Source: Streptomyces shenzhenensis (GTDB taxonomy: Bacteria > Actinomycetota > Actinomycetes > Streptomycetales > Streptomycetaceae). From it: a DNA stretch of 64,000 nt. The notes beneath the pieces were generated by a model that worked only from the letters and a program-made list of their open reading frames with translations, did no database searches and was not told the origin of the DNA. Both the position numbers and the translations under genes were made by a program. Every line of letters starts with the position of its first letter. Position 1 is the stretch's first letter. The stretch covers positions 1 to 64,000 of the forward strand of contig NZ_JAJONF010000037.1 in assembly GCF_021462265.1 (NCBI RefSeq), read 5' to 3'. Below, in pieces: positions 42,559-51,086 of this stretch.

Positions 42559-43194
42559 TCAGGACGTCAGTTCTTCCTCGCCATGGGCCTGGGGGTCGGT
42601 GCGGGGCTGGTCCGCCACTCCTCGGAGGACCACCTGCCAGATGTCGGAGAGCTGGGCCTCGGCGCCGTCGGTGCGGTCCTTGGCGTGGGCCGACATGCAG
42701 CGTGTCTCGGCCTCCGCGCCGGTGATGAGGTGGACGACGAGGGCGCGGACGGCCTTGATGTCGATGCCGTGGCGCAGGTCGCGTTCCGTGGCGCTGCCGA
42801 GGAGCCGTTCGACGGCGGGCAGCCAGGTGGCCGGCCAGTCGGCCGAGGTGCCGCGCCGCTCACGGCTGAGGCGTGCCGCCGCGCGCACTATCGGTTCCTT
42901 CTCCAGCAGCCGGGCGAGCTCCAGTGTCACGCCGACCAGCATCTGCAGCGGCTCGTCGGCGGTGGCGGTGACCTTGTCCAGCGCCGCGCGCGTCATCGAG
43001 CCGCCGCGCACCTGGACCGCGTCGGCCAGGTCGTCCTTCGTGGGGAAGTGGAACGTCAGCGCGCCCATGGAGATGCCGGCCGCCTTGCTGACCCGTGACA
43101 ACGTTGTTAGGCCGTATCCGTCGCGATCGAAGAACTCGGCCGCCGCCTGCATCAGGGTTTCCCGCGTGCGTGCGGCTCGCTCCTGCTTCACCAT
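42559..43194 (-). CDS. TetR-family regulator, ArpA/JadR2-like (pseudo gamma-butyrolactone receptor)
   Basis: A 211-residue TetR protein. The HTH LSRVSKAAGISMGALTFHFPTKDDL is typical of the ArpA/ScbR clade, where GALTFHF is a hallmark. The ligand domain has RRGTSADWPATWLPAVE. In clusters with two such proteins, one is the true butyrolactone receptor and the other a pseudo-receptor that may bind antibiotics or intermediates; this one resembles the pseudo-receptor type and the protein at 50.3 kb the receptor. ATG 43194. It probably represses its own promoter and the regulators to the right. Confidence 0.88.
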   Translation of the reverse strand: MVKQERAARTRETLMQAAAEFFDRDGYGLTTLSRVSKAAGISMGALTFHFPTKDDLADAVQVRGGSMTRAALDKVTATADEPLQMLVGVTLELARLLEKEPIVRAAARLSRERRGTSADWPATWLPAVERLLGSATERDLRHGIDIKAVRALVVHLITGAEAETRCMSAHAKDRTDGAEAQLSDIWQVVLRGVADQPRTDPQAHGEEELTS

Positions 43195-43720
43195 GGTCCG
43201 TCTCCAGAGATTCGCCCACTGTGGGGCCGTCGCACGGTCCGATGGGGACCGGACACCGCACGCCCGTCCAACTCATCGACAGCCGGCGTTCCTTCCCGTT
43301 CCACGCATGTGTTCACATGGTGGACCATGTTCATTGCGACAGCGAATTCTCGCCAGGTGTCGCGAGATCGCCCATGGGTGGCGGAAGTTGATCGCACGCG
43401 TGTGCGTGAGCACGTATGTCCTTCACTCGCTCGGACGCCCAAGTGATCCGTTCCCTCGCGCCGATTAGCTTATGCACAATATCAACACCGGGTAGGCGTA
43501 GGCGGCTTCGCCTTCATGGCGCGATCGCGCCCCATCCGGGGATGGCTGCTTCTGGCTCCCTGCGACTCCTGTGAGGTCACCGGCCGACTTGGCAAAGGTG
43601 CTGACAACTCCCACAATAACAAAGAGAACGTTCGTTATGGTTTTGGGGTCGCCGTCGCACCGGTCGAGCCGACGCCGTCACGCGACCACGGGGGTGCGTC
43701 TTGCCAGGAGGGAACGCAAC
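43195..43720. promoter_or_regulatory. 526-bp regulatory region with an ARE-like box
   Basis: A non-coding stretch between the divergent TetR and transposase-like genes, markedly AT-richer near 43460-43650. AGAACGTTCGTTATG at 43625-43639 forms an imperfect palindrome and recurs, with only the central two bases changed, before the AfsA/receptor genes (50997-51011). It is the probable operator for a butyrolactone-receptor protein and lies 81 bp before the transposase-like start. No small gene is convincing here. Confidence 0.65.
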
Positions 43721-44905
43721 ATGACGGAGCGCCACACCACTCCGGATCCTCGGCCGGCCCTGTTCGTCGAGCCGGTGCCGGAGTTCGCGGAGACCCTGTT
43801 CGGGTACCTCCCGCGCGCCGACCAGCGCCGCTGGGCCCGCGTCTACCTGCAGGGCCTGCTGGCCGCACCGGGCCGTAAGTCGATCCGGCACCTGGCCGCG
43901 GCGGTCTCCGGTTCGCCCACCGCGCCGCAGTCGCTGCACCAGTTCGTCAACGCCAGCCCCTGGGACTGGGCGCCGGCCCGCCGGGAACTGCTCGGCTGGG
44001 CGGAGCGGCGGACCGCCGTCCGGGCCCTGTCGATCGGCATGGCCATCCTGCCCAAGCGCGGGGAGCACAGCTGCGGGGTACACCGCCGGTTCGTGCCCAC
44101 CCTCGGCCGTACCGTGAACTGCCAGCTCGGACTCGGCCTGTTCGCCTCCTCGGAGGTGGGTGACCTGCCCGTGGACTGGCGGCTGGTGCTGCCGCCGCCG
44201 TGGGACGAGGACGCCAGGCTGCGCGAGCGGACCCGGATCCCGGAGTCCGTACGCCACCAGCCGCTGTGGGCCCACGCGCTGTCCCTCGTGGAGGCCGCGG
44301 CGGCCGACGGGGTGCGCTTTCCCGTCGTCGCCGACCTCGGCGACTGCCCGGACGCCGGTCCGCTGGCGATCGTGCTGCGCCGGCGCGGGCACGACTTCGT
44401 GACCTCGGTCCCGGCGAACCTGCGCGTGCTGCCGGCCGACGCCGACCCGGGCACCCCGTCGGCCGTCCGCCGGACCGACGTGCCCCCGCAGGGCGGCACG
44501 TCGGCGCTGGCGTTGCTGCACCGGCGGGGCGGCCGCGGTCCGGTACCGGTCCGGCCGCTCGGGCCCGCCCGTCCCAGGACCGCCCAGGCCCGGTCCGCGC
44601 TGGCCCGGTTACCGGGTACGCGTCAGGTGTTCCGCCTGTTCACCGAGGTTCACCCGGCCGAGGACCAGCGTCCGCAGGTCTGGATCACCAACCTCCTGGA
44701 CCGCCCCGCGGACCACCTCCTCGGCCTGGCCCGGCTGAGCCGCGGCACCCGTCGCGCCCTCGACCGCCTGGAACAGGACTTCGGCATGCTCGACTTCGAG
44801 GGCCGCTCCTACCCCGGCTGGCACCACCACATGACCCTGGTCTCCGCGGCCTGCGCCTATGCCACCACGACCCGGTCCCGCGACCCGGCACGGGAGATCG
44901 CGTGA
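43721..44905 (+). CDS. IS701-like transposase homologue lacking the first catalytic Asp (probably a domesticated protein)
   Basis: A 394-residue DDE-fold protein of the IS701 type. Landmarks are PKRGEHSCGVHRRF, CQLGLGLFAS, DWRL, VVADLGD (second Asp) and FEGRSYPGWHHHMTLV (Glu). The first catalytic position, normally DDTGF, reads MAIL with a preceding Gly, so the first Asp is lost. No terminal inverted repeats or target duplications were seen. It has a good ribosome site (AGGAGGGAA before ATG 43721), an ARE-like box upstream and a TTA codon at position 297 (44609-44611). These point to a maintained, developmentally controlled protein, perhaps DNA-binding. A decayed insertion is the alternative. 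Confidence 0.8.
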   Translation: MTERHTTPDPRPALFVEPVPEFAETLFGYLPRADQRRWARVYLQGLLAAPGRKSIRHLAAAVSGSPTAPQSLHQFVNASPWDWAPARRELLGWAERRTAVRALSIGMAILPKRGEHSCGVHRRFVPTLGRTVNCQLGLGLFASSEVGDLPVDWRLVLPPPWDEDARLRERTRIPESVRHQPLWAHALSLVEAAAADGVRFPVVADLGDCPDAGPLAIVLRRRGHDFVTSVPANLRVLPADADPGTPSAVRRTDVPPQGGTSALALLHRRGGRGPVPVRPLGPARPRTAQARSALARLPGTRQVFRLFTEVHPAEDQRPQVWITNLLDRPADHLLGLARLSRGTRRALDRLEQDFGMLDFEGRSYPGWHHHMTLVSAACAYATTTRSRDPAREIA

Positions 44906-45172
44906 CCGCCCTGACCCACCCCGGGCGGCACGGGCGGGGCACCGGGGGTCCCGCGCCGAGGGAGGAAGCCCGCCCCCGCCGGGGCCGCGGCCCCGCTCGG
45001 TGACCGGAACACCGGCCCCGCGCCCCCGCCCCGGCCCGGTCGCCGCTCCGACCGTGGCCTCCTCGCGCCGGCCGCGAAACACCCTCTCCCGTCACCGCAC
45101 CGCCGACCCCGCCGGCGCCCGATCGCCCCCCCAACCCACCGTCCGGTCCGTCCGAGGGAGTCAGTGAGCCCC

Positions 45173-46117
45173 ATGGTCAACGTCCTTGTCGTCGACGAGC
45201 ACACCGCCGTGGCCGAATCCACCGTGCACGACCTGCGCCGTCAGGGCTACGACGCCCAGAGCGTCGGCACCGGAACAGCCGCCCTGAAACTGCACCTGGC
45301 CGCCGACCTGGTGCTGCTCGGTCTCGAACTGCCCGACATAGACGGCCTGGAGGTCTGCCGGACCATCAGATCGGTCAGTGACACCCCGATCATCTCGGTC
45401 ACCGGCAGGGACACCGAACTGGACCGCGTCCTCGCCCTCCAGGCCGGTTCCGACGACTGCGTGCCGAGGTCCTGCGGCTCCCGCGAGGTCATGGCCCGCA
45501 TCCAGGCCGTGATGCGCCGCGCCCGCCCGCGCTCGGCCGGCGCGAGGACCCTGACGGTCGACGGTCTGCGCATAGACGGAGGCTCGCGCGAGGTGCGCCT
45601 GCACGGCGGCACGGTCGACGTGACCGCCAAGGAGTTCGACCTGCTCTATCTGCTGGCCTCCTGTCCGGCCACCGTGGTCTCCCGCCGCGAGATCATGACC
45701 CAGATCTGGGAGAGCGACCGAGTGGCGTCGAGCCGCACCCTTGACACCCACGTCAGCAGCCTGCGGGCGAAGCTCGGCGGCGACTGGATCGTCACGGTGC
45801 GCGGCGTCGGCTACCGCATCGGCCGCGGCCGGCCGGACCCGGGCGCCTCCGGCGACCTCGCGGGCTCGCCCACCGGCCCGCCGCCGCGCGCCCGGTCCGT
45901 GGACCGGCCGCCGGAGCCGATACCCACCGGCCCGCCGCCCCCGTACTCCTCGCCCGCCGGCATCCTGCCGGACCCCGCCGCTCCCGTCACCGGTTCCCTA
46001 CCCGCGACCCCCGCACCGGACGGCACCCCGCCCCACCTCCCGCAGCTACTTCGGCAACTTCCCGAGGTCGCACCCGGAACCGAGACCTCCCTTACAAACC
46101 GAACAGTTGCTATGTAA
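45173..46117 (+). CDS. Atypical OmpR-family response regulator (JadR1-like)
   Basis: A 314-residue protein: receiver domain (1-120), winged-helix DNA-binding domain (about 125-220, VTAKEFDLLYLLA and VRGVGYRIG) and a Pro-rich tail of about 95 residues. The phospho-acceptor position reads LLGLELPD, Gly in place of Asp, and the conserved Lys is Arg (CVPRS), so it cannot be phosphorylated in the usual way. JadR1-type regulators of this kind respond to end products instead and activate antibiotic genes. No kinase gene is adjacent. The start is ATG 45173 or GTG 45164; GAGGGAG stands 12 or 3 bp upstream. Confidence 0.9.
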   Translation: MVNVLVVDEHTAVAESTVHDLRRQGYDAQSVGTGTAALKLHLAADLVLLGLELPDIDGLEVCRTIRSVSDTPIISVTGRDTELDRVLALQAGSDDCVPRSCGSREVMARIQAVMRRARPRSAGARTLTVDGLRIDGGSREVRLHGGTVDVTAKEFDLLYLLASCPATVVSRREIMTQIWESDRVASSRTLDTHVSSLRAKLGGDWIVTVRGVGYRIGRGRPDPGASGDLAGSPTGPPPRARSVDRPPEPIPTGPPPPYSSPAGILPDPAAPVTGSLPATPAPDGTPPHLPQLLRQLPEVAPGTETSLTNRTVAM

Positions 46118-46308
46118 TCTCGGGGGCCAGATCGCCCGATCACCGGGGTGGCCCACGCCCCGCCGTCGGAGGCACCCGCTCCGCAGCGGTCCCGCCCCAC
46201 CCTCCTCCCGAGCGCCGTCCAGCGCCCGCCGGTCCCGTCGTACGCGTGCGGTCGCCGCAGGCCGCGGCACGCCCGGAGGCGCAGGACGTACCGATCGCAA
46301 GGACTGTG

Positions 46309-46920
46309 ATGACGGACATGACCACGGCACCCGCGGCCGAGACGGACGAGCAGCGCTCGGCCCGCTTCGAGCGGGACGCCCTCGTCCTGCGGACCCCGCT
46401 GTACGCCCAGGCCATGCGGTTGACCCGGAACCCCGCGGACGCGGAGGACCTGGTGCAGGAGACGTACGCACGGGCCTACCGGGGCTTCCACCGCTTCCAT
46501 CCGGGCACCAACCTGCGGGCCTGGATGTTCCGGATCCTGAAGAACACCTACCTGACGTCCTACCGCAGGAAGCAGACGGAGCCGCGCTGCACGCCCACCT
46601 CCGAGTTCGAGGACTGGCAGCTCGTGAGCGTCGCCTCGCACACCTCCCGCGGGCTGCCGTCGGCCGAGGCCCAGGTCATGGAGCTGATCCCGGATCCCGA
46701 GGTGAGCCGGGCGCTGATGGCCATCCCGGACGGCTTCCGGGTCGTCGTCTACCTGGCCGACGTCGAGGGACTGCCGTACGAGGAGATCGCGACCCTGGTC
46801 GGCATCCCGGCCGGCACCGTCAACTCCCGTCTGCACCGCGGCCGCAGGCGCCTGCGCACGCTCCTGGAGGGCCACCACGGCCTGACCGCCGGACCGTTGG
46901 CCTCCGAGGAGACGACCTAG
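46309..46920 (+). CDS. ECF sigma factor (SigR-like)
   Basis: A 203-residue sigma-70 family protein with region 2 (NPADAEDLVQETYARAYRGF, then AWMFRILKNTY) and region 4 (YEEIATLVGIPAGTVNSRLHRGRRRL). It most resembles SigR-type, redox-responsive sigma factors, but no zinc anti-sigma (RsrA-like) gene follows; a stem-loop terminator does. ATG 46309 follows AAGGA. Its function inside the cluster, perhaps as a late activator under the response regulator upstream, is inferred. Confidence 0.9.
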   Translation: MTDMTTAPAAETDEQRSARFERDALVLRTPLYAQAMRLTRNPADAEDLVQETYARAYRGFHRFHPGTNLRAWMFRILKNTYLTSYRRKQTEPRCTPTSEFEDWQLVSVASHTSRGLPSAEAQVMELIPDPEVSRALMAIPDGFRVVVYLADVEGLPYEEIATLVGIPAGTVNSRLHRGRRRLRTLLEGHHGLTAGPLASEETT

Positions 46921-46948
46921 GACCCGCCCGACGCCCCTCGGGCGGGTC
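46921..46948 (+). terminator. Terminator after the sigma factor gene
   Basis: An 11-bp inverted repeat (46921-46931 with 46938-46948) directly after the stop codon, followed by CCTTCC. Confidence 0.75.
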
Positions 46949-47021
46949 CTTCCGCTACCGACCGCCATTCCGACCGGTGCCGCAGCGCGGCCAGACGTAC
47001 GAAGGTGTGAGTGACACCCCC

Positions 47022-48233
47022 ATGACGACCCAGACACCCACCAGCGCCCCGCCGGTCGCCGAACCGGCCGGGAGGCTGCCGCTGTCCGCGCTGCTCGCGC
47101 TGGCCACGGCCGTGTTCATCACCAGCCTCACCGAGACGCTGCCGGCCGGACTGCTGCCGGCGATCAGCGCCGATCTGCACGTGAGCGAGTCGGCCACCGG
47201 ACAGACCGTGACCGTGTACGCGGTCGGGACGGCGCTCACCGCGATCCCGCTGACCGCCGCCACCGCCGGCTGGCGGCGCAAGCGGCTGCTGCAGAGCGCC
47301 GTCGCGGGCTTCGCCGTGGCCAACACCGTGACGGCGCTGTCCTCGGACTACCCGCTCACCATGGCCGCCCGGTTCGTCGCGGGCGTGGCGGCGGGCCTCG
47401 CCTGGGCGCTGCTCGCCGGATACGCCCGGCGCCTGGCCCCGCCGCATCTGCAGGGCCGGGCCCTGGCCATCGCGATGGCCGGCATTCCCGTCGCGCTCTC
47501 CCTGGGCGTGCCCGCCGGAACGTTTCTCGGTACCGCGGTCGGCTGGCGTACCGCGTTCCTGACCATGACCGGGCTCACCGTCCTGCTGATCGGCTGGATC
47601 GCCGCCGCGGTCCCCGACTTCCCCGGGCAGCGGCGCGGTGCCCGCGTCCCGATGCTGCGCTCCCTCACGGTCCCCGGCGTCAGCCCGGTGCTCTTCGTGA
47701 CGCTGGTCTACGTCCTTGCCCACACCCTCCTCTACGCCTACATCGCGACGCTCCTCGACGACCTCGGCCAGGGCGCCGCCACCGATCTGGTGCTGCTGGT
47801 GTTCGGCGCGGCCTGCCTGCTGAGCATCTGGGTCGTCGGCACGTACATCAGCCGCCGGCTGCGGGGCCTGACCGTGCTGTCCGTGCTCCTCATCGCCGCG
47901 GGCGCCGCGCTGTTCGCGGTGCCGGCCGAGCAGCCGGCCCTCGTCTACACCGCCGCCACGCTGTGGGGCCTGGGCTGGGGCGGTGTCCCCACGCTGCTGC
48001 AGACCGCCGTGGGGAACGCCGGCGGCGACCAGGCGGACGGCGCCCAGGCGATGCTCGTGACCCTGTGGAACGTGGCCATGGCCGGCGGCGGGGTGGCGGG
48101 CGGCATCCTGCTCGACACGCTCGGCGCCGTCTCCCTGCCGCGCGGCCTGCTCCTGCTGCTGGTCCCCGTGCTCGTGACGGTCGTCGCAGCCCGCACGCAC
48201 GGCTTCCCGGCGGCGCGCCGCGGCGGCGCCTGA
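47022..48233 (+). CDS. MFS transporter, 12-TM (arabinose/chloramphenicol efflux type)
   Basis: A 403-residue transporter with about 12 hydrophobic segments. It has LPAGLLPAISADLHVSESATGQTVTVYAVGTAL-type features of the AraJ/Cml family (short N-terminal tail, ETLPAGLL in TM1). It probably exports a small product or sugar-like compound. ATG 47022 is used; GAAGG lies 16 bp upstream and an in-frame GTG at 47007 is possible. It follows the sigma factor in the same direction but beyond a terminator. Confidence 0.88.
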   Translation: MTTQTPTSAPPVAEPAGRLPLSALLALATAVFITSLTETLPAGLLPAISADLHVSESATGQTVTVYAVGTALTAIPLTAATAGWRRKRLLQSAVAGFAVANTVTALSSDYPLTMAARFVAGVAAGLAWALLAGYARRLAPPHLQGRALAIAMAGIPVALSLGVPAGTFLGTAVGWRTAFLTMTGLTVLLIGWIAAAVPDFPGQRRGARVPMLRSLTVPGVSPVLFVTLVYVLAHTLLYAYIATLLDDLGQGAATDLVLLVFGAACLLSIWVVGTYISRRLRGLTVLSVLLIAAGAALFAVPAEQPALVYTAATLWGLGWGGVPTLLQTAVGNAGGDQADGAQAMLVTLWNVAMAGGGVAGGILLDTLGAVSLPRGLLLLLVPVLVTVVAARTHGFPAARRGGA

Positions 48234-48382
48234 GAGCGGCGGGCGGAAGCGGGCGGGCTCGGCAGAGCGGGCCGGGCCGCCGGAGAGCCTCGCCCGCGAG
48301 GACACCGGACTCCACGGCCGGCAGCGGCCCGTGGCGTCTGGTGTCCTGCGGTCACTTCCGGGTGCGCGTCACACCCGTCCGG

Positions 48383-49153
48383 TCAGCGCCCGGTCCAGCC
48401 CCCGTCCACCGCCATCGCGGTGCCGGTGACGAACGAGGACCGGTCGCTGCACAGCCACACGGCAGCCTCCGCCACCTCCTTGGGTGCCGCCATCCGCCGC
48501 TGCATGGAGCGGCCGACGAAGGGCTCCTCCAACTCGGGCTGCTCCTCGAGCACGTCGTTCATCAGTTCGGTCCGGGTGCTGCCGACGATCAGCGAGTTCA
48601 CCCGTACCCCGCGCTGTCCGTACTCGTCCGCCGCGGCCCGGCTCAGCCCCACCACCGCGTGTTTGGCGGCGATGTAGGGGGAGGCGGTCCCGGTGGCGAT
48701 CACCCCGGCGACGCTGGCGGTGTTGACGATGGAACCGCCCCCGCCCGTCGCCAGCATGGCCGGCACCTCGTACTTGAGGCAGTTCCACACCCCCCGCAGA
48801 TTGACGTCGATGATCTGGTCGAACACGGAGTCCTCGGTCTCGTGCAGGGGAGTCCCCGCGGTCGCCCAGCCCGCGTTGTTGAACGCGCCGTCCAGCTGCC
48901 CGTACGTGTCGACCGCGGTGTCCACCGCGCACCGCACGTCGTCGGGCCGGACGACGTCCCCCGCCACCGCGGTGGCCCTGCCGCCCCCGGCGGCGATCTC
49001 CTTGACGAGCACCTCCAGCATGTGGGCACGGCGTGCCAGCAGCACCACCGCGGCTCCCTCGGCGGCGAACAGCCGGGCGGCGCCCGCCCCTATGCCGCTC
49101 GACGCCCCGGTGACGATGACGACTTTTCCGTCCAGCATTCCTCGTACGCTCAT
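48383..49153 (-). CDS. SDR-family oxidoreductase (FabG-like)
   Basis: A 256-residue classical SDR. The NAD(P) loop is TGASSGIGAG, FNNAG is present, and the catalytic Tyr-Lys lies in SPYIAAKHAVVG. The C-terminal motif (FVTGTAMAVDGGWTGR) is typical. ATG 49153. It lies near an AfsA homologue and a second, degenerate SDR. In several Streptomyces a ketoreductase (BarS1/ScbC type) completes the butyrolactone signal, so a role in signal synthesis is possible. Tailoring of another product is equally open. Confidence 0.88.
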   Translation of the reverse strand: MSVRGMLDGKVVIVTGASSGIGAGAARLFAAEGAAVVLLARRAHMLEVLVKEIAAGGGRATAVAGDVVRPDDVRCAVDTAVDTYGQLDGAFNNAGWATAGTPLHETEDSVFDQIIDVNLRGVWNCLKYEVPAMLATGGGGSIVNTASVAGVIATGTASPYIAAKHAVVGLSRAAADEYGQRGVRVNSLIVGSTRTELMNDVLEEQPELEEPFVGRSMQRRMAAPKEVAEAAVWLCSDRSSFVTGTAMAVDGGWTGR

Positions 49154-49363
49154 TCCCCGTCCTTAGGCCGCACCGCGCGCCCATGACGCCCTGATGCGTC
49201 GTGTGCCGCGATGATGTGCGCAATTCGGATGTTGTGCGGATCCTCATGGGTGTTGCGGTACTGCACCGGTGCGTCATCGCACCGGCCTGCCGGGGCGGCG
49301 AGGGGATTCCTCAGGTCTCGCGCCCCGGAGCTCCGTGCCGGGCCCGGCGGCCCGGCCCCCGGG

Positions 49364-50149
49364 TCAGGCCAGGGACTGTCCCCCGTCCACGGTCACCACG
49401 GACCCGGTCACATAGGCATTGGCCATCACGAACACGGCGGCGGACGCGGCCTCCTCGGCGGTCCCGTAGCGCCCGAGCGGCAGATGGCTGCCGGCGGCGG
49501 CGACCGCGGCGTCCGCCTCGTCGGGGTGCGCCTCGGCCACCTTCAGCCGGCGGCGCAGCGGTGGGGTGTCGACCACGCCGGCGCGGATCGCGTTGACCCG
49601 GACGCGGCGGGCCGCCAGTTCGACGGCGAGTGCCCGCACAAGACCCTCGCAGGCCGCGGCCGAGGCGATCGCGGCGGCGGCGCCGGTCACCGGGCGCACG
49701 GTGTAGATACCGGACGTGAGAGTGATCGACCCGCCGGCCGGCAGGCGTTCGGCGGCGACCCGGGCGGCGGCGTAGCCGCCCCAGAACCGTACGTCGAAGG
49801 CCCCGTGCGCCCGCTCCCGGTCCGCGTCCGCGAGCGGGGCGCGGGCCGCGGCGCCCGCCGTCACCAGGACGTGGTCCAGCGGCCCGGCCCGGTCGAAGAC
49901 CTCGATGAGGCGCGTCTCGTCGGTCACGTCGGCCGTCCAGGACGTCGCCACGGTCCCGTCGGGCAGGTCGGCGGCGGCCGCCTTCAGCCGTGGTGCGTCC
50001 CGGGCGACGAGGTGCAGGCGCGCCCCGCTGCCGGCGAGCAGGCGTGCGGCCGCCAGGCCGATGCCCGAACTGCCGCCGAGGACCAGGACGTTCTGCCCAC
50101 AAAGAGCCGTGGGCAGAGGGGTACGGAACGGGACGGGCCTCGTAGTCAC
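49364..50149 (-). CDS. SDR-fold protein lacking the catalytic Tyr and Lys
   Basis: A 261-residue SDR-fold protein. The dinucleotide loop (VLGGSSGIGLAAARL) and Asp (WTADVTD) are kept, but the NNAG region reads VTAGAAA and the YxxxK stretch reads GAAAAIASAAACEGL, with Ala at both catalytic positions. The C-terminal SDR motif (YVTGSVVTVDGGQSLA) is normal. It may bind NAD(P) without classical redox chemistry, or act with the neighbouring SDR. GTG 50149 follows GGAGG at 5 bp. Confidence 0.85.
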   Translation of the reverse strand: MTTRPVPFRTPLPTALCGQNVLVLGGSSGIGLAAARLLAGSGARLHLVARDAPRLKAAAADLPDGTVATSWTADVTDETRLIEVFDRAGPLDHVLVTAGAAARAPLADADRERAHGAFDVRFWGGYAAARVAAERLPAGGSITLTSGIYTVRPVTGAAAAIASAAACEGLVRALAVELAARRVRVNAIRAGVVDTPPLRRRLKVAEAHPDEADAAVAAAGSHLPLGRYGTAEEAASAAVFVMANAYVTGSVVTVDGGQSLA

Positions 50150-50336
50150 ACCGACCTCCGGGACGCAGGGACGTACATGCCGGGACGAGCGATTTCGGCC
50201 ATGCCCGGCAGGTCACCGGGCTTGCTGCTTGCGGCAGTTCAGGGCGTACGGCCCCTCCGTCGGCCCAAGCGCCGTGGTGGGCACGGCAGATGGGCGGACG
50301 GTGTGCGGCGGCCGCGGGGAGAAGGAGCCCCGCGGC

Positions 50337-50966
50337 TCACGCGGCGAGCGCCGTGGCACGCCGGACGCTCACCTTGATCTGCTCCGCCGTCCGCGTGACG
50401 GCGACGCCGGGGATCAGCAACTCCCACATCTTGACGGTCCGCTGCGGCAGGTCGGACCGGCGGTACAGCAGGTCGGAGTAGAGCTGGACGCCGGTACACG
50501 CCCCGACCAGGAACTCGGCCACGTCACGCGGGGAGACGTTCTCGCGCAGCTCGCCCTTCTCCTGCGCGACGGTCAGGCACTCCTCGAAGATCTTCTCCCA
50601 TGCCGAGTACGACGAGGCGTCGCGGAACTCCAGGTTGGACTGCTCGACGGCGAGCCGGACGCCGGCGCGGAGCATCGGATCCCGCTGGAGCTGGCGCGAC
50701 CAGGCGAGCGTGATGTCCACCGCCCGCTGCAGTCCCGTGGACTCCAGGAACGGGACGATGGTGTCCGGTTGGCCGTTCATGACCTCCCGGGCGATGGCTT
50801 CCTTGTTCGTGAAGTGAAAGTAGACGGCGCCGAGGGTGACCCCGGCCCGTTTCATGATCTCCCGCATGCTGGCCCCGTTGTACCCACGCTCGTCGAAGAC
50901 CTCGGCGGCGGCGCGGATGATCTCGTCTCGTGTCCTGATGGCGCGATCCTGCTTGGGTTCCGGCAT
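50337..50966 (-). CDS. TetR-family gamma-butyrolactone receptor-like regulator
   Basis: A 209-residue ArpA/ScbR-like repressor. The HTH is FDERGYNGASMREIMKRAGVTLGAVYFHF, and the ligand domain carries LRAGVRLAVEQSNLEFRDASS. It is divergent from the AfsA homologue across 120 bp, the classic ScbA/ScbR arrangement. It should repress afsA and its own gene through the box at 50997-51011 and let go when the signal accumulates. ATG 50966 is used; an ATG at 51005 lies inside the operator and is less likely. Confidence 0.9.
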   Translation of the reverse strand: MPEPKQDRAIRTRDEIIRAAAEVFDERGYNGASMREIMKRAGVTLGAVYFHFTNKEAIAREVMNGQPDTIVPFLESTGLQRAVDITLAWSRQLQRDPMLRAGVRLAVEQSNLEFRDASSYSAWEKIFEECLTVAQEKGELRENVSPRDVAEFLVGACTGVQLYSDLLYRRSDLPQRTVKMWELLIPGVAVTRTAEQIKVSVRRATALAA

Positions 50967-50996
50967 CGAACATCCGGCCTCTCTCGACAAACAAAA

Positions 50997-51011
50997 AGAA
51001 CGCACGTTATG
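50997..51011. promoter_or_regulatory. ARE-like operator between the receptor and AfsA genes
   Basis: AGAACGCACGTTATG, in an AT-rich patch (ACAAACAAAA just before it). It matches the 15-mer at 43625-43639 except for the central two bases. Autoregulatory elements of butyrolactone receptors normally sit in exactly this divergent position. The match to the published consensus is loose, so binding is inferred. Confidence 0.65.
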
Positions 51012-51086
51012 TTACTGGCCTCGGGCCTGATTGGCCAGCGTCCGAGGCACTCGACGTGGCTGAAGTCACCGTTTCTGGGGAGCCTG

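Noticed and set aside
43721..44905. Active insertion sequence
   Set aside because: The first catalytic Asp is absent and no terminal inverted repeats or target duplications were found around it.
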